Assembly: GCF_007743815.1 (NCBI RefSeq) | Contig: NZ_CP036265.1 | Span: 646,501 to 710,500, forward strand | Source of the DNA: Alienimonas californiensis | GTDB taxonomy: Bacteria > Planctomycetota > Planctomycetia > Planctomycetales > Planctomycetaceae | Direction: 5' to 3' | DNA: 64,000 nt | Shown: one piece after another, positions 44,426-55,198 of the stretch | Position numbering within the stretch: the first letter of the stretch is position 1 | How the letters are laid out: each line of letters begins with the position of its first letter | Program-made: the position numbers and the translations under genes | The notes under the pieces: model-generated | Seen by the model: the letters and a program-made list of their open reading frames with translations, nothing else | Database searches by the model: none | What the model was told of the DNA's origin: nothing

Positions 44426-44795
44426 CGCACACGTCCTTGGATGGAGGAGTCGCCCGGTCGACGGCCGGGTTCGAAATGCCGTCACGCACCCGCCGTGCCA
44501 TTCCCGTCCGCGGCGGCTCCGGCAACACGGAACGCCTGTTTTTCCCGAACGAGATTTCTCTGAAGGAGCCTTCGGGCGCGGGGGGGTTGGTAGAGACCGC
44601 CGTCGATCGCCCGATGCCGCCCCCCGCCGCGGGCGGATACTGCGAAGCCCTGCGGGACCCGAGCAGTCCGGGCGGACTACCGCCGTTCCGCCGGTCCGGC
44701 CATCCTGAGGCCGCGGACCGAACAGGGGCGATTCACGGGGGACGCGCCCGGCCGGTCTGCGGATTCGCTCGTCACGCTCACGAACTCGCCTCGCC
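44426..44795. other. 370-nt intergenic region, divergent promoters
   Basis: No gene with a plausible start or codon pattern is visible. It must hold promoters for the exported Arg/Asp-rich gene (left) and the PhoD-like gene (right). I see no repeated motif in it. Confidence 0.5.
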
Positions 44796-47147
44796 ATGTC
44801 GTCCGCCACCCGTCGTTCGCTGCTCAAAACCCTTGGCGCCGGCGGCGCCGCCCTCACCTGGCCCGCGCTGGGACGGACGCAGGACGCCGCCCCCGGCGAC
44901 GCCCCCGCGACGCCCCGGCCCGCGGACACGGTCTCCTTCGCCGACGCCCACGACCGCGTCTTCCTGCACGGCGACTGCTGGGCGAACCCGATGGAGGACT
45001 GGGTCGTCAAGGACGGCATGGCCGAGTGCACGACCCGGGCGGTGAACCGCAATATTCATCGGATCACCCATCAGTTGACCGACCCGTCCGGCGGGTTGGA
45101 GATGTCCGTGGTCCTCTCCCGGGCGGAACTGCGGCAGGCGGACCTGGGAGCCGGCTTCCGCGTCGGCATTCGCAGCGAACTGGACGAATATCGCAGCAAT
45201 TGCTTCGCCCGCAGCGGCGTCGACGCCGGGGTGCGGGCCGGGACGCTGTTCATCGGGCAGACGTCTCAGCCGTTCGACGGGCTGGACGATCCGCAGAACC
45301 TCAAGCTGACCCTCGCCGGCCGCGGCCGGGGCGACTCGTTCGAATTGAAGCTCACCGCTAGCGACGCCGGCGGGAAGGAGCTCGGGGCCGTCGAGGCGAC
45401 GGTTCCGGCGGCGCAGATGCTCGGCAACGTGGCCCTGGTGAGCTCCTTCGGCCGGGACACGAAGCCTGCCGGGGCGAACGGGGGCGGCCGCGGGAGCCGC
45501 TACCGGTTCAACGACTGGACCGTCGCCGGCGACGCCTTCACCGTCACGCCGGAACGCCGGTTCGGCCCGCTGCTGTGGTCGATGTACTCGCTGTCCGATT
45601 CCCGCGGCGACGACGGTTTCGTCCTGAAGATGAGCGCCCTGACCGGCCCGCTCGGCGCGCGGGACAATCATGAGGTGGAATTCTTCGCCCAGCAGAACGG
45701 CGAGTGGAAACCGCTGGGAACCGCGACCCTCGATACGGACGCCTGGGTGGCCACCGTCCGCGTTCCCAAGTGGGACGCCTCGGCCGACACTCCTTATAAA
45801 GTGGTCTATCAGGAGCAGGGCCGCAGCGGCGAGACGACCGAGCACGAATGGACCGGCACGGTGCAGGCGAACCCCAGCGGACGGCCGCTGCGGATGGGGG
45901 CGCTGACCTGCCAGAACGATTACGGCTTCCCCTACGCGCCCGTCGCGGAGAACCTGCGGAGGCTCAAGCCGGACCTGCTGTATTTCTCCGGCGATCAAAT
46001 CTACGAGAGCCACGGCGGTTACGGCCTGATCCGCCGCCCGGCCGAGCCGGCGATTCTGAATTACCTCCGCAAGTATTACATGCACGGCTGGTCGTTCCGC
46101 GAGGCCATGCGAGACGCCCCGACGCTGTGTCTGCCGGACGATCACGACGTGTTCCAGGGCAACGTCTGGGGCGAGGCCGGCGCCCCGATGGACGTGTCGG
46201 ACGGCGGCGCCTCCAGCAAGGGCGGCTATATCGAGCCGGCCCGGATGGTCAACGCTGTGCATCAAAGCACCGTCGCCCACCACCCGGACGCCTTCGACCC
46301 GGCGCCGGTCCAGCAGGACATCAGCGTGTATTACGGCGACATGGTCTACGGCGGCGTGAGCTTCGCCGTCGTCGCCGACCGCCAGTGGAAAAGCGGCCCG
46401 GAGCGCGTCGACACCGGCTCCGGCCGGGCCGACCACGTCGCCGACCCGGACTTCGACACCAGCGTTCTCGACAAGCCGGGCTTGGTGTTGCTCGGCGAGC
46501 GGCAGGAAGCGTTCCTGAAAGAATGGGCCGAGGACTGGCGGGGGTGCTCGATGAAGGTGCTGCTCAGCCAGACGGTGTTCGCGGGCGTCGCCACGCACCA
46601 CGGCGACTACGACGGCTACCTCAAAGCGGACCTCGACAGCGGCGCCTGGCCGCAGACGCCCCGCGACCGGGCCATCACAATCGCCCGGGCGGCCAAACCG
46701 CTGCATATCAACGGCGATCAACACCTGACGACGCTCGTTCAATACGGCGTCGACAAACAGCGGGACGGGTTCTGGTCTTTCTGCACGCCGGCGATCTCCG
46801 CCGGCTACCCCCGCTGGTGGCGGCCGGACGAGGTGGGTATGCCGCACGAAAACCGGCCCGCCCACGGCATCCCCAACACCGGCGAATATACGGACGGCTT
46901 CGGCAACTTGGCCTTCGTCTACGCCGTCGGCAATCCGGAGGTCGCCTCCAAAAAGAACCGCTACGAACGCGCCCACGAAAAGGGCAGCGGGTTCGGCCTC
47001 GTCACGATCGACACCGAGGCGAAGACCTACCGCATCGAATCGTTCCGGTTCCTCGTCGACGCGACCGACGGCCAACCCTCCAACCAGTTCCCCGGTTGGC
47101 CCGTCACGCTCCACCAGGCGGAGAACGCCGGCGAAAACCGACTGTAA
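44796..47147 (+). CDS. PhoD-like alkaline phosphatase/metallophosphatase
   Basis: 783 residues. A Tat-type signal starts [16 protein letters not shown]. The N-terminal half (to ~residue 350) is a laminin-G-like/beta-sandwich region with sugar-hydrolase-like strands. The phosphatase half has [21 protein letters not shown] near residue 390, L-P-D-D-H-D-V-F-Q near 442 and H-I-N-G-D-Q-H near 628, all metal-binding PhoD motifs. PhoD-like enzymes release phosphate from esters outside the cytoplasm. It is followed 110 nt later by a DUF1553 gene, but no shared pathway is shown. Confidence 0.85.
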   Translation: MSSATRRSLLKTLGAGGAALTWPALGRTQDAAPGDAPATPRPADTVSFADAHDRVFLHGDCWANPMEDWVVKDGMAECTTRAVNRNIHRITHQLTDPSGGLEMSVVLSRAELRQADLGAGFRVGIRSELDEYRSNCFARSGVDAGVRAGTLFIGQTSQPFDGLDDPQNLKLTLAGRGRGDSFELKLTASDAGGKELGAVEATVPAAQMLGNVALVSSFGRDTKPAGANGGGRGSRYRFNDWTVAGDAFTVTPERRFGPLLWSMYSLSDSRGDDGFVLKMSALTGPLGARDNHEVEFFAQQNGEWKPLGTATLDTDAWVATVRVPKWDASADTPYKVVYQEQGRSGETTEHEWTGTVQANPSGRPLRMGALTCQNDYGFPYAPVAENLRRLKPDLLYFSGDQIYESHGGYGLIRRPAEPAILNYLRKYYMHGWSFREAMRDAPTLCLPDDHDVFQGNVWGEAGAPMDVSDGGASSKGGYIEPARMVNAVHQSTVAHHPDAFDPAPVQQDISVYYGDMVYGGVSFAVVADRQWKSGPERVDTGSGRADHVADPDFDTSVLDKPGLVLLGERQEAFLKEWAEDWRGCSMKVLLSQTVFAGVATHHGDYDGYLKADLDSGAWPQTPRDRAITIARAAKPLHINGDQHLTTLVQYGVDKQRDGFWSFCTPAISAGYPRWWRPDEVGMPHENRPAHGIPNTGEYTDGFGNLAFVYAVGNPEVASKKNRYERAHEKGSGFGLVTIDTEAKTYRIESFRFLVDATDGQPSNQFPGWPVTLHQAENAGENRL

Positions 47148-47257
47148 ACGCTCCCCGCGGCGGCCCTCCTTCATTGCCGACGTATCGGCCGCTACCATTG
47201 CGGGAGGCGAGGCGTCGACCGGACGTCGGCGCCCGCGTCTCTCCGAGGACTCCATTC

Positions 47258-50200
47258 ATGTCGTTCGCCGTCGCTTCAACCCGCGTCGCGGCGGCGGCGT
47301 TACTGGGCGCCCTGCTCCCTCACGCCCGGGCTGACGAACCTGGCCCGGCGCCGGCGAGCGAGGTCTCGGCGAACGCGGCGGCGGAGCTGGAATTCTTTGA
47401 ACGACAGGTCCGGCCGCTCTTGGCGGAGCATTGCTACGAGTGCCACAGCGCGAAATCGGAGCCGTTGCAGGCGGGGCTGGCCGTCGACAGCCGGGCGGCG
47501 CTGCTGCGGGGGGGCGACACGGGGGCGTCCTTCGTGCCGGGGGCGCCCGACGAAAGCCTGCTGATCGAGGCGGTGCGGTACGAGTCCTACGAGATGCCGC
47601 CGAGCGGCAAACTGTCGGACGAGGACATCGCGACGCTGGAACGCTGGGTCGCCCTGGGAGCCCCGTGGCCGGAGGAAGCCGCCCCCGCGGCGGAGGTCGA
47701 CCGCCCGCAGTTCGATCTGGAGGCCCGCCGGCGGGAGCACTGGGTCTGGCAGCCGATCGAACCGCCGCCGGTCCCCACCGTGGCGGACGGGGCGTGGCCG
47801 CGGTCGACCATCGACCGGTTCATCCTCGCCGGGCTGGAGGCGCACAGGCTGCCCCCCGCCGCGGACGCCGACCGGGCGGCCCTGCTGCGAAGGCTGTCGT
47901 TCGACCTGACGGGCCTGCCGCCGACGCCGGAGCGGCTGGAGGCGTTCCTCGCCGACGACTCCCAGGACGCGACGGCGGCGCTGGTGAACGAACTGCTCGC
48001 CTCGCCGGCCTTCGGCGAACGCTGGGGCCGGCACTGGCTGGACCTCGTCCGCTACGCGGAGTCCCGCGGGCATGAGTTCGACAACGACGCCCCCAACGCC
48101 TTCCAATACCGCGATTACATTATCCGGGCGCTGAACGCGGACGTCCCCCACGATCAACTCGTCCGGGAGCACCTCGCCGGCGACTTAATAACGGAGCCGC
48201 GGCTCCACCCGGAGGAGGGCTATAACGAGTCGACCCTCGGAGCCGGCTTCTGGTTCTTAGGCGAATGGGTGCATTCCCCGGTGGACGTCCGCAAGGACGA
48301 GGCAGATCGCTTCGATAATATGATCGACGTCATGTCGAAAGCTTTTCTGGGCGTGACGGTCTCCTGCGCCCGCTGTCACGATCACAAGTTCGACGCGATC
48401 TCGACCGCGGATTATTACGCGCTGACCGGGTTCTTGCAGAGCAGCGATTACCGGCAGGTGCGGTTTGAATCGCTGGAGCGGAACCGCGGCGTCGCCGAGC
48501 GACTGGCCGCCGTCGACGCTGAGTATCGAACCCGCATCGCCGAGTTCCTGCGGGAGCGCGGCGTCGATCCGCCGCCGGCGCCGACGCCTTTTGAGGGGGC
48601 GCTGGCCGACCGCATCGTCGTCGATTACGGCTCGCTGCCGGAGGTCGAGTATCGGCAGGACGGATTCCTTTTCGGGGCCCGGCCGACGCGACGCGGGGAG
48701 CCGTACTGGACGCAGCCGGACGACGCGCCCGAACTGCAATTCGCAGCCGCGGACGCCGCGATCAGCGATCCGCTGTGGCACGGGCTGGAGTCCGTCGCCG
48801 AGCCCGCGACGAGCAATAAAAGCAAGCTCGCCCCGTTGCGCGGCAGCGGCCGGACGCTGCGGACGCCGACCTTTCGCCTCGACCACGGCACGCTGCACTG
48901 CCGCGTCCGCGGGGCCGGGCATGTGGTCGCCTGCGTCGACTCCCACCGCCTCGTCGCCGGGCCGCTGCACGGCGAGACGATTCAAACGATCAACGCGGGC
49001 GGCGACTGGACGACGCTCAAACTCGACCGCTACGTCGGCCACCGGCTGCACCTCGAATTCATCCCGGCCGAGGGCGCCCAATTGGAAGTCCGTTTCGTCG
49101 CCCAGGGTCTCGACGGCTCAGAGCGGAAGCGGCTCGACGAGTTCGCCGCCGCGGACGCCGCGGCGCTGACGGCCTACGCGGCGGCGGCCCGCGGGCTGCT
49201 TCAGGACGAAGCGCCCGAACTGCCGGCGGCCTGGGCGGCGGAGCGGGCGGCCTTGGGCGAACAGATCCAACGCCGGTCGCAGTTGGCGATGGCGATGGGG
49301 GACGGTTCCGGGGAGGACGGCCGCATCTTCATCCGGGGGAACGCCGCGATGCCCGGCGCCGCGGCGCCGCGGCGCTTTCTCACGGCCGTCGCGGGCCCGG
49401 AGCCGATGGACATCCCCGCGGGCAGCGGCCGGTTGCAGCTCGCCGCGGCGATCAACGCCCCGGACAACCCGCTCACCGCCCGCGTCGCCGTGAACCGGAT
49501 TTGGCACCATCTCATGGGCCGCGGCCTCGTGCCGACCACGGACGACTTCGGCGTACTCGGACAGCGGCCGACGCACCCGGAACTGCTCGACCATCTCGCC
49601 TCGGAGTTTTTGAAGAACGGTCGCAGCCTTAAAGAGACGATCCGCACGATCGTGCTGTCGCGGACGTATCAACTCAGCAGCCGTCCCCCATCTGGGGCGG
49701 CGGACGCCGACCCGAATAACCGGCTGTGGAGCTACCGGCCGCCGAAGCGGTTGGAGGGCGAGGCGATCCGGGACGCGCTGCTGGCGCTCTCCGGGCGACT
49801 GGACCCGACGATGTACGGCCGGTCGGTGCCGGTTCACCTCACGCAGTTTATGGACGGCCGCGGCCGTCCGTCCCGCAGCGGACCGCTCGACGGGGCGGGG
49901 CGACGGTCGATTTATCTCGCCGTGCGGCGGAACTTTCTGTCGCCGTTCATGCTGACGTTCGACACCCCCGCCCCCTTCAGCACGATGGGCCGCCGCAACG
50001 TCTCCAACGTGCCGGCCCAGGCGTTGATCCTGCTCAACGACCCGTTCGTCGCTGAGCAGGCTCAGGGCTGGGCGGAGCGGGCGCTCGCGGCGGCCCCCTC
50101 CCCCCGCGAGCGGGTCGAATGGCTGTACCGCACCGCGTTCGCCCGTCCCCCCGCCGAGCGGGAGTTCGCCGTCGCCGCGGCCTTCCTCCAGGAGCAGGCG

Positions 50201-50293
50201 CAGACCCGCGGCGTACCGCCGGAGGACGACGCGTTATGGGCCGATCTGGCGCATGCGTTGATCAATACAAAGGAGTTCATTTTCCTCCGATGA
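47258..50293 (+). CDS. Planctomycete cytochrome C / DUF1549 / DUF1553 protein
   Basis: 1011 residues from the ATG at 47258, with a signal peptide ending near H-A-R-A-D. A planctomycete cytochrome C domain holds C59-Y-E-C62-H63. It is followed by DUF1549 ([28 protein letters not shown]; ~residues 200-430), a jelly-roll-like insert, and DUF1553 (residues ~690-1000; [19 protein letters not shown]). It is probably periplasmic. The gene overlaps the DUF1501 gene by 4 nt (ATGA), indicating translational coupling. These pairs occur in tens of copies in planctomycete genomes; the redox role is inferred. Confidence 0.92.
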   Translation: MSFAVASTRVAAAALLGALLPHARADEPGPAPASEVSANAAAELEFFERQVRPLLAEHCYECHSAKSEPLQAGLAVDSRAALLRGGDTGASFVPGAPDESLLIEAVRYESYEMPPSGKLSDEDIATLERWVALGAPWPEEAAPAAEVDRPQFDLEARRREHWVWQPIEPPPVPTVADGAWPRSTIDRFILAGLEAHRLPPAADADRAALLRRLSFDLTGLPPTPERLEAFLADDSQDATAALVNELLASPAFGERWGRHWLDLVRYAESRGHEFDNDAPNAFQYRDYIIRALNADVPHDQLVREHLAGDLITEPRLHPEEGYNESTLGAGFWFLGEWVHSPVDVRKDEADRFDNMIDVMSKAFLGVTVSCARCHDHKFDAISTADYYALTGFLQSSDYRQVRFESLERNRGVAERLAAVDAEYRTRIAEFLRERGVDPPPAPTPFEGALADRIVVDYGSLPEVEYRQDGFLFGARPTRRGEPYWTQPDDAPELQFAAADAAISDPLWHGLESVAEPATSNKSKLAPLRGSGRTLRTPTFRLDHGTLHCRVRGAGHVVACVDSHRLVAGPLHGETIQTINAGGDWTTLKLDRYVGHRLHLEFIPAEGAQLEVRFVAQGLDGSERKRLDEFAAADAAALTAYAAAARGLLQDEAPELPAAWAAERAALGEQIQRRSQLAMAMGDGSGEDGRIFIRGNAAMPGAAAPRRFLTAVAGPEPMDIPAGSGRLQLAAAINAPDNPLTARVAVNRIWHHLMGRGLVPTTDDFGVLGQRPTHPELLDHLASEFLKNGRSLKETIRTIVLSRTYQLSSRPPSGAADADPNNRLWSYRPPKRLEGEAIRDALLALSGRLDPTMYGRSVPVHLTQFMDGRGRPSRSGPLDGAGRRSIYLAVRRNFLSPFMLTFDTPAPFSTMGRRNVSNVPAQALILLNDPFVAEQAQGWAERALAAAPSPRERVEWLYRTAFARPPAEREFAVAAAFLQEQAQTRGVPPEDDALWADLAHALINTKEFIFLR

Positions 50294-51774
50294 ACGTCTC
50301 CTTCCGCTACCCCTGCGAACGAGCCGCCGGCTCCGCCCCGAACGCCCCGCTGCGGGCGGCGCCGACGAGTCGCCGCGAGATGCTGCGACGCTGCGCCAGC
50401 GGCTTCGGAGCGGTCGCCCTGGCCGGCCTGCAGGCCGATTCCGCCTTTGGCTTCGCCGACGCCGCGTCCGCCCCGGCGGTCTCCGCCGGGCACGGCCCGC
50501 ATCATCCGCCGCGGGCGAAGAACGTGATCTTCCTGTATATGGACGGCGGCCCGTCGCAGGTCGACACGTTCGACCCCAAGCCGATGCTGGACCGCTACGA
50601 CGGACGGTCCCCGGGCGAATTGTTCGATGTGGAGCCGACCCAGTTCGACAACAACGGCGACGTGCTCGCCAGCCCGTGGAAGTTCTCTCAGCACGGCGAG
50701 TCCGGCCTGCCGGTCAGCGCCCTGTTTCCGCACGTCGCCGCCTGCGCCGACGAATTGGCGGTGATCCGTTCCATGACGTCGGAGTTCCCGGAGCACACCT
50801 TCGCGAATTATTTCCTGCACACCGGCAGCGGATTGCAGGGCCGGCCGAGCATGGGGGCCTGGGTGAACTACGGGCTGGGCAGCGAGTCGCAGAACCTGCC
50901 CGGGTTCGTGGTGATCAACGGCGGGCTGATTCCCCCCGGCGGGCTGGACTGCTTCGGCAGCGGCTTCCTGCCGGCCAGCCTTCAGGGATCGGTGTTCAAA
51001 CCGTCCGGCAGCGGCGTGGCGAACGTCCAGCCCCTGGAGAGCACGACGGAACGGCAACGCGAGAAACTCGACTTGATCGGGGCGCTGGACGGGTTCGCCG
51101 CCGAGCACTTCGGCGCGCACGACAGCCTCGAATCCGCCATTCAGAACTACGAACTGGCCTTCGCCATGCAGATGGCCGTGCCGGAGGCGATGGCACTCGA
51201 CGGCGAGTCCGCGGAAGTCCGCAGCCTCTACGGCCTCGACGCCGAGTTCGAACCGACCCGTATCTACGGGTCCCAGTGCCTGCTGGCCCGGCGGATGATC
51301 GAGCGGGGCGTGCGGTTCGTCGAACTGACCTGCCCCGGCGTGGGCCACGACCGCTGGGACCAGCACGGCAATCTGAAGAAGGGCCACGAGCAGAACGCCC
51401 GGGCCGTCGATCAGCCGATCGCCGCATTATTAAAAGACCTGCGGCGCCGCGGCCTGCTGGACGAGACGCTGGTCGTGTGGGCCGGGGAGTTCGGCCGCAC
51501 GCCCTTCGCCCAGGGGAAGAACGGGCGCGATCACAACCCGCACGGCTTCACCGTCTGGCTGGCCGGCGGCGGCGTGAAGGCGGGGGCCGTCTACGGGGCG
51601 ACCGACGAATGGGGCTATAAAGCAATTGAAAACCGGGTCGAGATGCACGACCTGCACGCCACGATTCTGCACCTGCTGGGCGTGGACCACACCCGGTCCA
51701 CGTACCGCTTCGGCGGCCGGGACATGCGGCTGACCGACGTGAAAGGGCACGTGATCGACGGCGTCCTCGCCTGA
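50290..51774 (+). CDS. DUF1501 protein
   Basis: 494 residues from the ATG at 50290, which overlaps the DUF1553 stop (ATGA). A Tat-like start (S-R-R-E-M-L-R-R-C-A-S-G-F-G-A) leads a sulfatase/alkaline-phosphatase-like DUF1501 domain: V-I-F-L-Y-M-D-G-G-P-S-Q-V-D-T-F-D-P-K-P, then G-R-P-S-M-G-A-W-V-N-Y-G-L-G, E-F-G-R-T-P and G-R-D-H-N-P-H-G-F. The conserved partner of DUF1553, exported with it. The stop lies inside a 46-bp palindrome. Confidence 0.92.
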   Translation: MNVSFRYPCERAAGSAPNAPLRAAPTSRREMLRRCASGFGAVALAGLQADSAFGFADAASAPAVSAGHGPHHPPRAKNVIFLYMDGGPSQVDTFDPKPMLDRYDGRSPGELFDVEPTQFDNNGDVLASPWKFSQHGESGLPVSALFPHVAACADELAVIRSMTSEFPEHTFANYFLHTGSGLQGRPSMGAWVNYGLGSESQNLPGFVVINGGLIPPGGLDCFGSGFLPASLQGSVFKPSGSGVANVQPLESTTERQREKLDLIGALDGFAAEHFGAHDSLESAIQNYELAFAMQMAVPEAMALDGESAEVRSLYGLDAEFEPTRIYGSQCLLARRMIERGVRFVELTCPGVGHDRWDQHGNLKKGHEQNARAVDQPIAALLKDLRRRGLLDETLVVWAGEFGRTPFAQGKNGRDHNPHGFTVWLAGGGVKAGAVYGATDEWGYKAIENRVEMHDLHATILHLLGVDHTRSTYRFGGRDMRLTDVKGHVIDGVLA

Positions 51775-51810
51775 TTCGCCGGCGCCGCGGCGCCGGCGAA
51801 TCAGGCGAGG
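51765..51810. terminator. Perfect 46-bp palindrome between convergent genes
   Basis: The 46 bases at 51765-51810 are exactly self-complementary. The palindrome contains the DUF1501 stop and sits 5 nt before the end of the convergent cytochrome gene (51815). It can form a 23-bp stem in either transcript, so a bidirectional terminator is likely. There are no flanking T runs. Confidence 0.65.
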
Positions 51811-51814
51811 CGGG

Positions 51815-54800
51815 TCAGGGCTGGTCCGGGACGTTGTGAATCGTCCAGTAGACCTCCTCGGAGAACGACGTCCCGTCCGCCCCGCGGACGTTCACTTCCA
51901 AGTGCAATTGATCGACCGGCCGCAGGTCCGGCGTGCGGAGCGTCAGCGTTCGGCCGTCCTCGCTGAGCGTCGCCCCGGCGATCTCGAGTTCCTGCGTGCC
52001 GGGTTTCCCGTCGTCCGGGCGATACGTCGGCGAACCGTATCCGGCGGTCCACTTGTAGTTCCAAACCGTCACCGAGAGTCCCTCAAGGTTCTCCGGGACG
52101 GACGGATCGAGCGGGAAGTTAAAGGAGAGTTGCAGCCCCTCCGGCACGACCTGACAGTCGGCGAGCATCCGCATCGGCTTGCCGGTGTAGCGGACGCGGG
52201 CGATGCCGCCGTCGGCCAGATTGCCCCGGCCGTTGGCGTTCCAGCCGCTCATCCCCGTCACGTAGACCTGCCCGTCGGCCGGGTTGACGTTGGCCCGCAT
52301 GATGCCGGTGTCGAAGTCGTGCGGGAACCGCACCACCGCCGCCTGCATCCGGCCGTCGATCTCCTGCGTCATCAGATAAAACAGCCGACCCTGCCCGAAA
52401 CTGGTGTGCAACAGGCGCCCGGCCAGCGGGCCGAACCGCGGGTCGTCCACGAAGACCTGCCCGCCGGAGGAATTGTCGACCTCCTGCGGCATCCACAGCA
52501 TCGGCGGGTCGAAACTCTCCGGCGGAACGACCTTTTTATGATCGATCGCCCCGCCGTCGGGCGCCCAGGCGCCGGAGGCGTGGGTCTGCACGTAACCGTA
52601 AAAGGCGCCCGGCTCGAGAAGATTAATCTTCGAAGCCGGCATCCAGTTGCCCTGATTGTCGCTGACGACGATCCGCCCGTCCGGCAGGGCGCCCATGCCG
52701 TTGGGCGTGCGGAAGCCGGTGGCGACGACCTCCCGCCGCTGCCCGTCCGGCGAGATCTTCACCACCGCCCCGGGCAGTTGATAGTCCGTGTACTGCCCAC
52801 TTTTCGCGTAATAGAAGTTGCCTTCGTCGTCGGTCTGCAGGTCGAAGTTGAAGGCGTGGTAATAGGTGGAGACGTCCGTATCGGAGCTGAAGCTCTCGTA
52901 GAAGTCCGCCTCGCCGTCGGCGTTTCGGTCGTGCAGCCGGGTCAGGCGGTCCTTGCAGGTGACGTAAATCCGCCCGTCGACGATCTTTAACCCGAACGGC
53001 TCGTAGAGCCCGCCGGCGTACCGCTGCCAGCGGAGGTTCAACAGGTCGTCGTCGATGCCGGAGACGATCCACACGTCCCCGCCGACGGTCGCCACGGCCA
53101 TGCGGCCGTCGGGGAAGAAATCGAGGGCCGCGGTGCGGAACCAGGCGTTCCACGGCGACGCTTCCGGCAGCGTAAGCGTATCGACCGCATAGGCGCCGGT
53201 TTGAAGTCCGCGGAGGCCGACGGTCTCCAGCGTCTCCGGCCACCGCAGGCCGCCGCCGGCGAGCAGATGCGCGGGGTCGAGCGGGGCGAGTTCGCCGGCG
53301 CCCCGATCGTCCTCCGTACTGGCGAACCGCAGGACGTCGATCAACCGCGACCGCTCGCCGGCCGGGATGCGGACGACCCAGCGGCCTTTCTCGTCCACCT
53401 CCTGCACGAGACCGTCGATCTCGCCGAACAGTTGCGGGGGAACCGCGTCCGGGCCGGACCGGCCGGCGGCGAGAATCAATTCCGGGCCGGGGCCGATCCG
53501 CAACGTATGCCGCACGCCGGCGCGGCCCTTCACTGGAGACGGGACTTCCAATATCTCCCGACCGTCGATTGCATAGGACAGCACGACCCGGTCGCCGTGT
53601 AGATAATGGCCGTGATAATCCAGCCAGCGCTCGGGCAGCGGGCCGCGGGGGAGCAGGTCGTCGGTCGGGTAGTCCAGCGTGCCGTCGTGGCCCCAACGCC
53701 ACAGGTCGAGAGCCGGCACGGACTTGCCGCCGGGTTGGGCGTAACCCTCGCCCCGCAGACGTTTGTGCTGGGTGGCGTCGAGGTTCAGAAACCCGCCGGA
53801 CCAGAGCCCCGCCTGATCCATCGAGTGCAGATCGTAACTGATCGACAGCTCCCCCAGCCAAATGGTGAGGGCGCTTTCGACCTCCCGGCCGAGTTGCGAG
53901 GCGAGGGCGGGGCCGTGATCGCGGTCGGCGGGCGGTTCGAACTCGCCGTCCTCCGTACCCTTGGGAAGCGCGTCGAGATATTCCTCCGTCACCGGCCGAT
54001 AGCTCGGGTTCGAGTCCTTCATGAATTCGTTGCGGATATAACCGACGACCTCGTACCGCTCCCGTGGGGAGAGCGAGGGCATCGCCCGCATCAGGCCGTT
54101 GCCGCGGGAGAGCGTTTGGAACATGCCGTAGGGGTCGGCGCCGAACTTCAACGGCTCTTTACCGAAGGCCCGGGCCGTCGCCAGCGAGGGCGTGTCGCCG
54201 TCCGGGCCGTGGCATTGTTCGCAGTTGGATCGATAGAGGTCGCGGCCGCGACGGGGCGAGCCGTTCTCCACCGCCGCCACGATGCGGGCGTGATTGAGGT
54301 TCGCCGTGTCGTCCTGCACGACCAATTGCTCCGCGGGCGGCTTCAATTCCGCCGCCCGGGCCGGGCCGCCGTCCCGCAGGGCGAACAGGTATTTGAGCAG
54401 GTCGAGAACCGCCCGCTCGGACGGCAGCGTCGCCGCCAGGCCGTCCGGCATGAGGGAAGTCTCCGCCTCGCCCCGTTCGAGCACGTCCGCCTTCGGGACG
54501 GCGAGCTCCCGCTCCAGGTTCTCCGCGTCCCGCAGCACGATCGCGGCGTCGTCCTCCCGGACGAACATCCCGCTGACGATCTGCCCGTCGCTTTTGAGAA
54601 GCTGAACCGTCCGATAGCCCTCGCGAATCGCTTTGGAGGGTTTGAGCAGGGCCTCGACGAGGTACGCGTCCGTCACGCCTTCCTCAAACTGCGTCAGGTC
54701 CGGCCCCAGCGGGGAGCGGCCCTGCTCCGCCGCGTGGCAGTTCACGCAGGCGGCGGCGGAGGTGTAGTAGACGAGGGCCCCGCGGGCCGCGTCGCCCCGC

Positions 54801-54994
54801 AGCCGGGCCTCCCGGGCGACGACGGCGGGGTCGGCCTGTTGGAGCCGCTCATGCAGCGAGGCGTCAGCCGCCGCCGCGGTCCCCGGAGCGACCGTCCCCG
54901 GAGCGACGAGGAGCGCCGGCGCGAAGATCAGGGCGGCCGTAATGCACGACGGCCTGCGGGGCGTGCGGTCCGGGGCGGCCTGCGGGCGTGGCAC
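51815..54994 (-). CDS. Large diheme propeller protein (DUF6797-like)
   Basis: About 1059 residues from the GTG at 54994, chosen because the signal peptide (S-C-I-T-A-A-L-I-F-A-P-A-L-L-V) is then near the N-terminus; GTG 55018 or 55078 would add up to 28 residues. Two heme c sites, C-V-N-C-H and C-E-Q-C-H, lie in the first ~280 residues. DUF6797-like material (E-V-E-S-A-L-T-I-W-L-G-E-L-S-I-S-Y-D-L-H) and a sorbosone-dehydrogenase/NHL-like propeller follow (W-I-V-S-G-I-D-D-D; F-R-T-P-N-G-M-G-A-L-P). A typical PVC cytochrome gene. It is divergent from the hydrolase gene. Confidence 0.87.
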   Translation of the reverse strand: MPRPQAAPDRTPRRPSCITAALIFAPALLVAPGTVAPGTAAAADASLHERLQQADPAVVAREARLRGDAARGALVYYTSAAACVNCHAAEQGRSPLGPDLTQFEEGVTDAYLVEALLKPSKAIREGYRTVQLLKSDGQIVSGMFVREDDAAIVLRDAENLERELAVPKADVLERGEAETSLMPDGLAATLPSERAVLDLLKYLFALRDGGPARAAELKPPAEQLVVQDDTANLNHARIVAAVENGSPRRGRDLYRSNCEQCHGPDGDTPSLATARAFGKEPLKFGADPYGMFQTLSRGNGLMRAMPSLSPRERYEVVGYIRNEFMKDSNPSYRPVTEEYLDALPKGTEDGEFEPPADRDHGPALASQLGREVESALTIWLGELSISYDLHSMDQAGLWSGGFLNLDATQHKRLRGEGYAQPGGKSVPALDLWRWGHDGTLDYPTDDLLPRGPLPERWLDYHGHYLHGDRVVLSYAIDGREILEVPSPVKGRAGVRHTLRIGPGPELILAAGRSGPDAVPPQLFGEIDGLVQEVDEKGRWVVRIPAGERSRLIDVLRFASTEDDRGAGELAPLDPAHLLAGGGLRWPETLETVGLRGLQTGAYAVDTLTLPEASPWNAWFRTAALDFFPDGRMAVATVGGDVWIVSGIDDDLLNLRWQRYAGGLYEPFGLKIVDGRIYVTCKDRLTRLHDRNADGEADFYESFSSDTDVSTYYHAFNFDLQTDDEGNFYYAKSGQYTDYQLPGAVVKISPDGQRREVVATGFRTPNGMGALPDGRIVVSDNQGNWMPASKINLLEPGAFYGYVQTHASGAWAPDGGAIDHKKVVPPESFDPPMLWMPQEVDNSSGGQVFVDDPRFGPLAGRLLHTSFGQGRLFYLMTQEIDGRMQAAVVRFPHDFDTGIMRANVNPADGQVYVTGMSGWNANGRGNLADGGIARVRYTGKPMRMLADCQVVPEGLQLSFNFPLDPSVPENLEGLSVTVWNYKWTAGYGSPTYRPDDGKPGTQELEIAGATLSEDGRTLTLRTPDLRPVDQLHLEVNVRGADGTSFSEEVYWTIHNVPDQP

Positions 54995-55198
54995 GGTCGG
55001 GGTCTCGCTGAGGGACACGTCGGGTTCCGAAACGGATCGGGATTCGCCGACCCTAACGTCCCCGTCCCGCCCCCGCACCGTCGGGCGGCCCGCCTCGCAG
55101 GCCGCGGGAACGCCGGCGGCGGGCAGGGGTGCGGTCGGGGGGCGTCTGCGGGTAGGTTCGCCCGGTTCGCGTTCCCCCCGTCCGTTGGAGCCCCGTTC

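Noticed and set aside
44778..47255. 825-codon open frame on the minus strand
   Set aside because: Antisense to the PhoD-like gene whose motifs are intact; Val/Arg-rich low-information translation.
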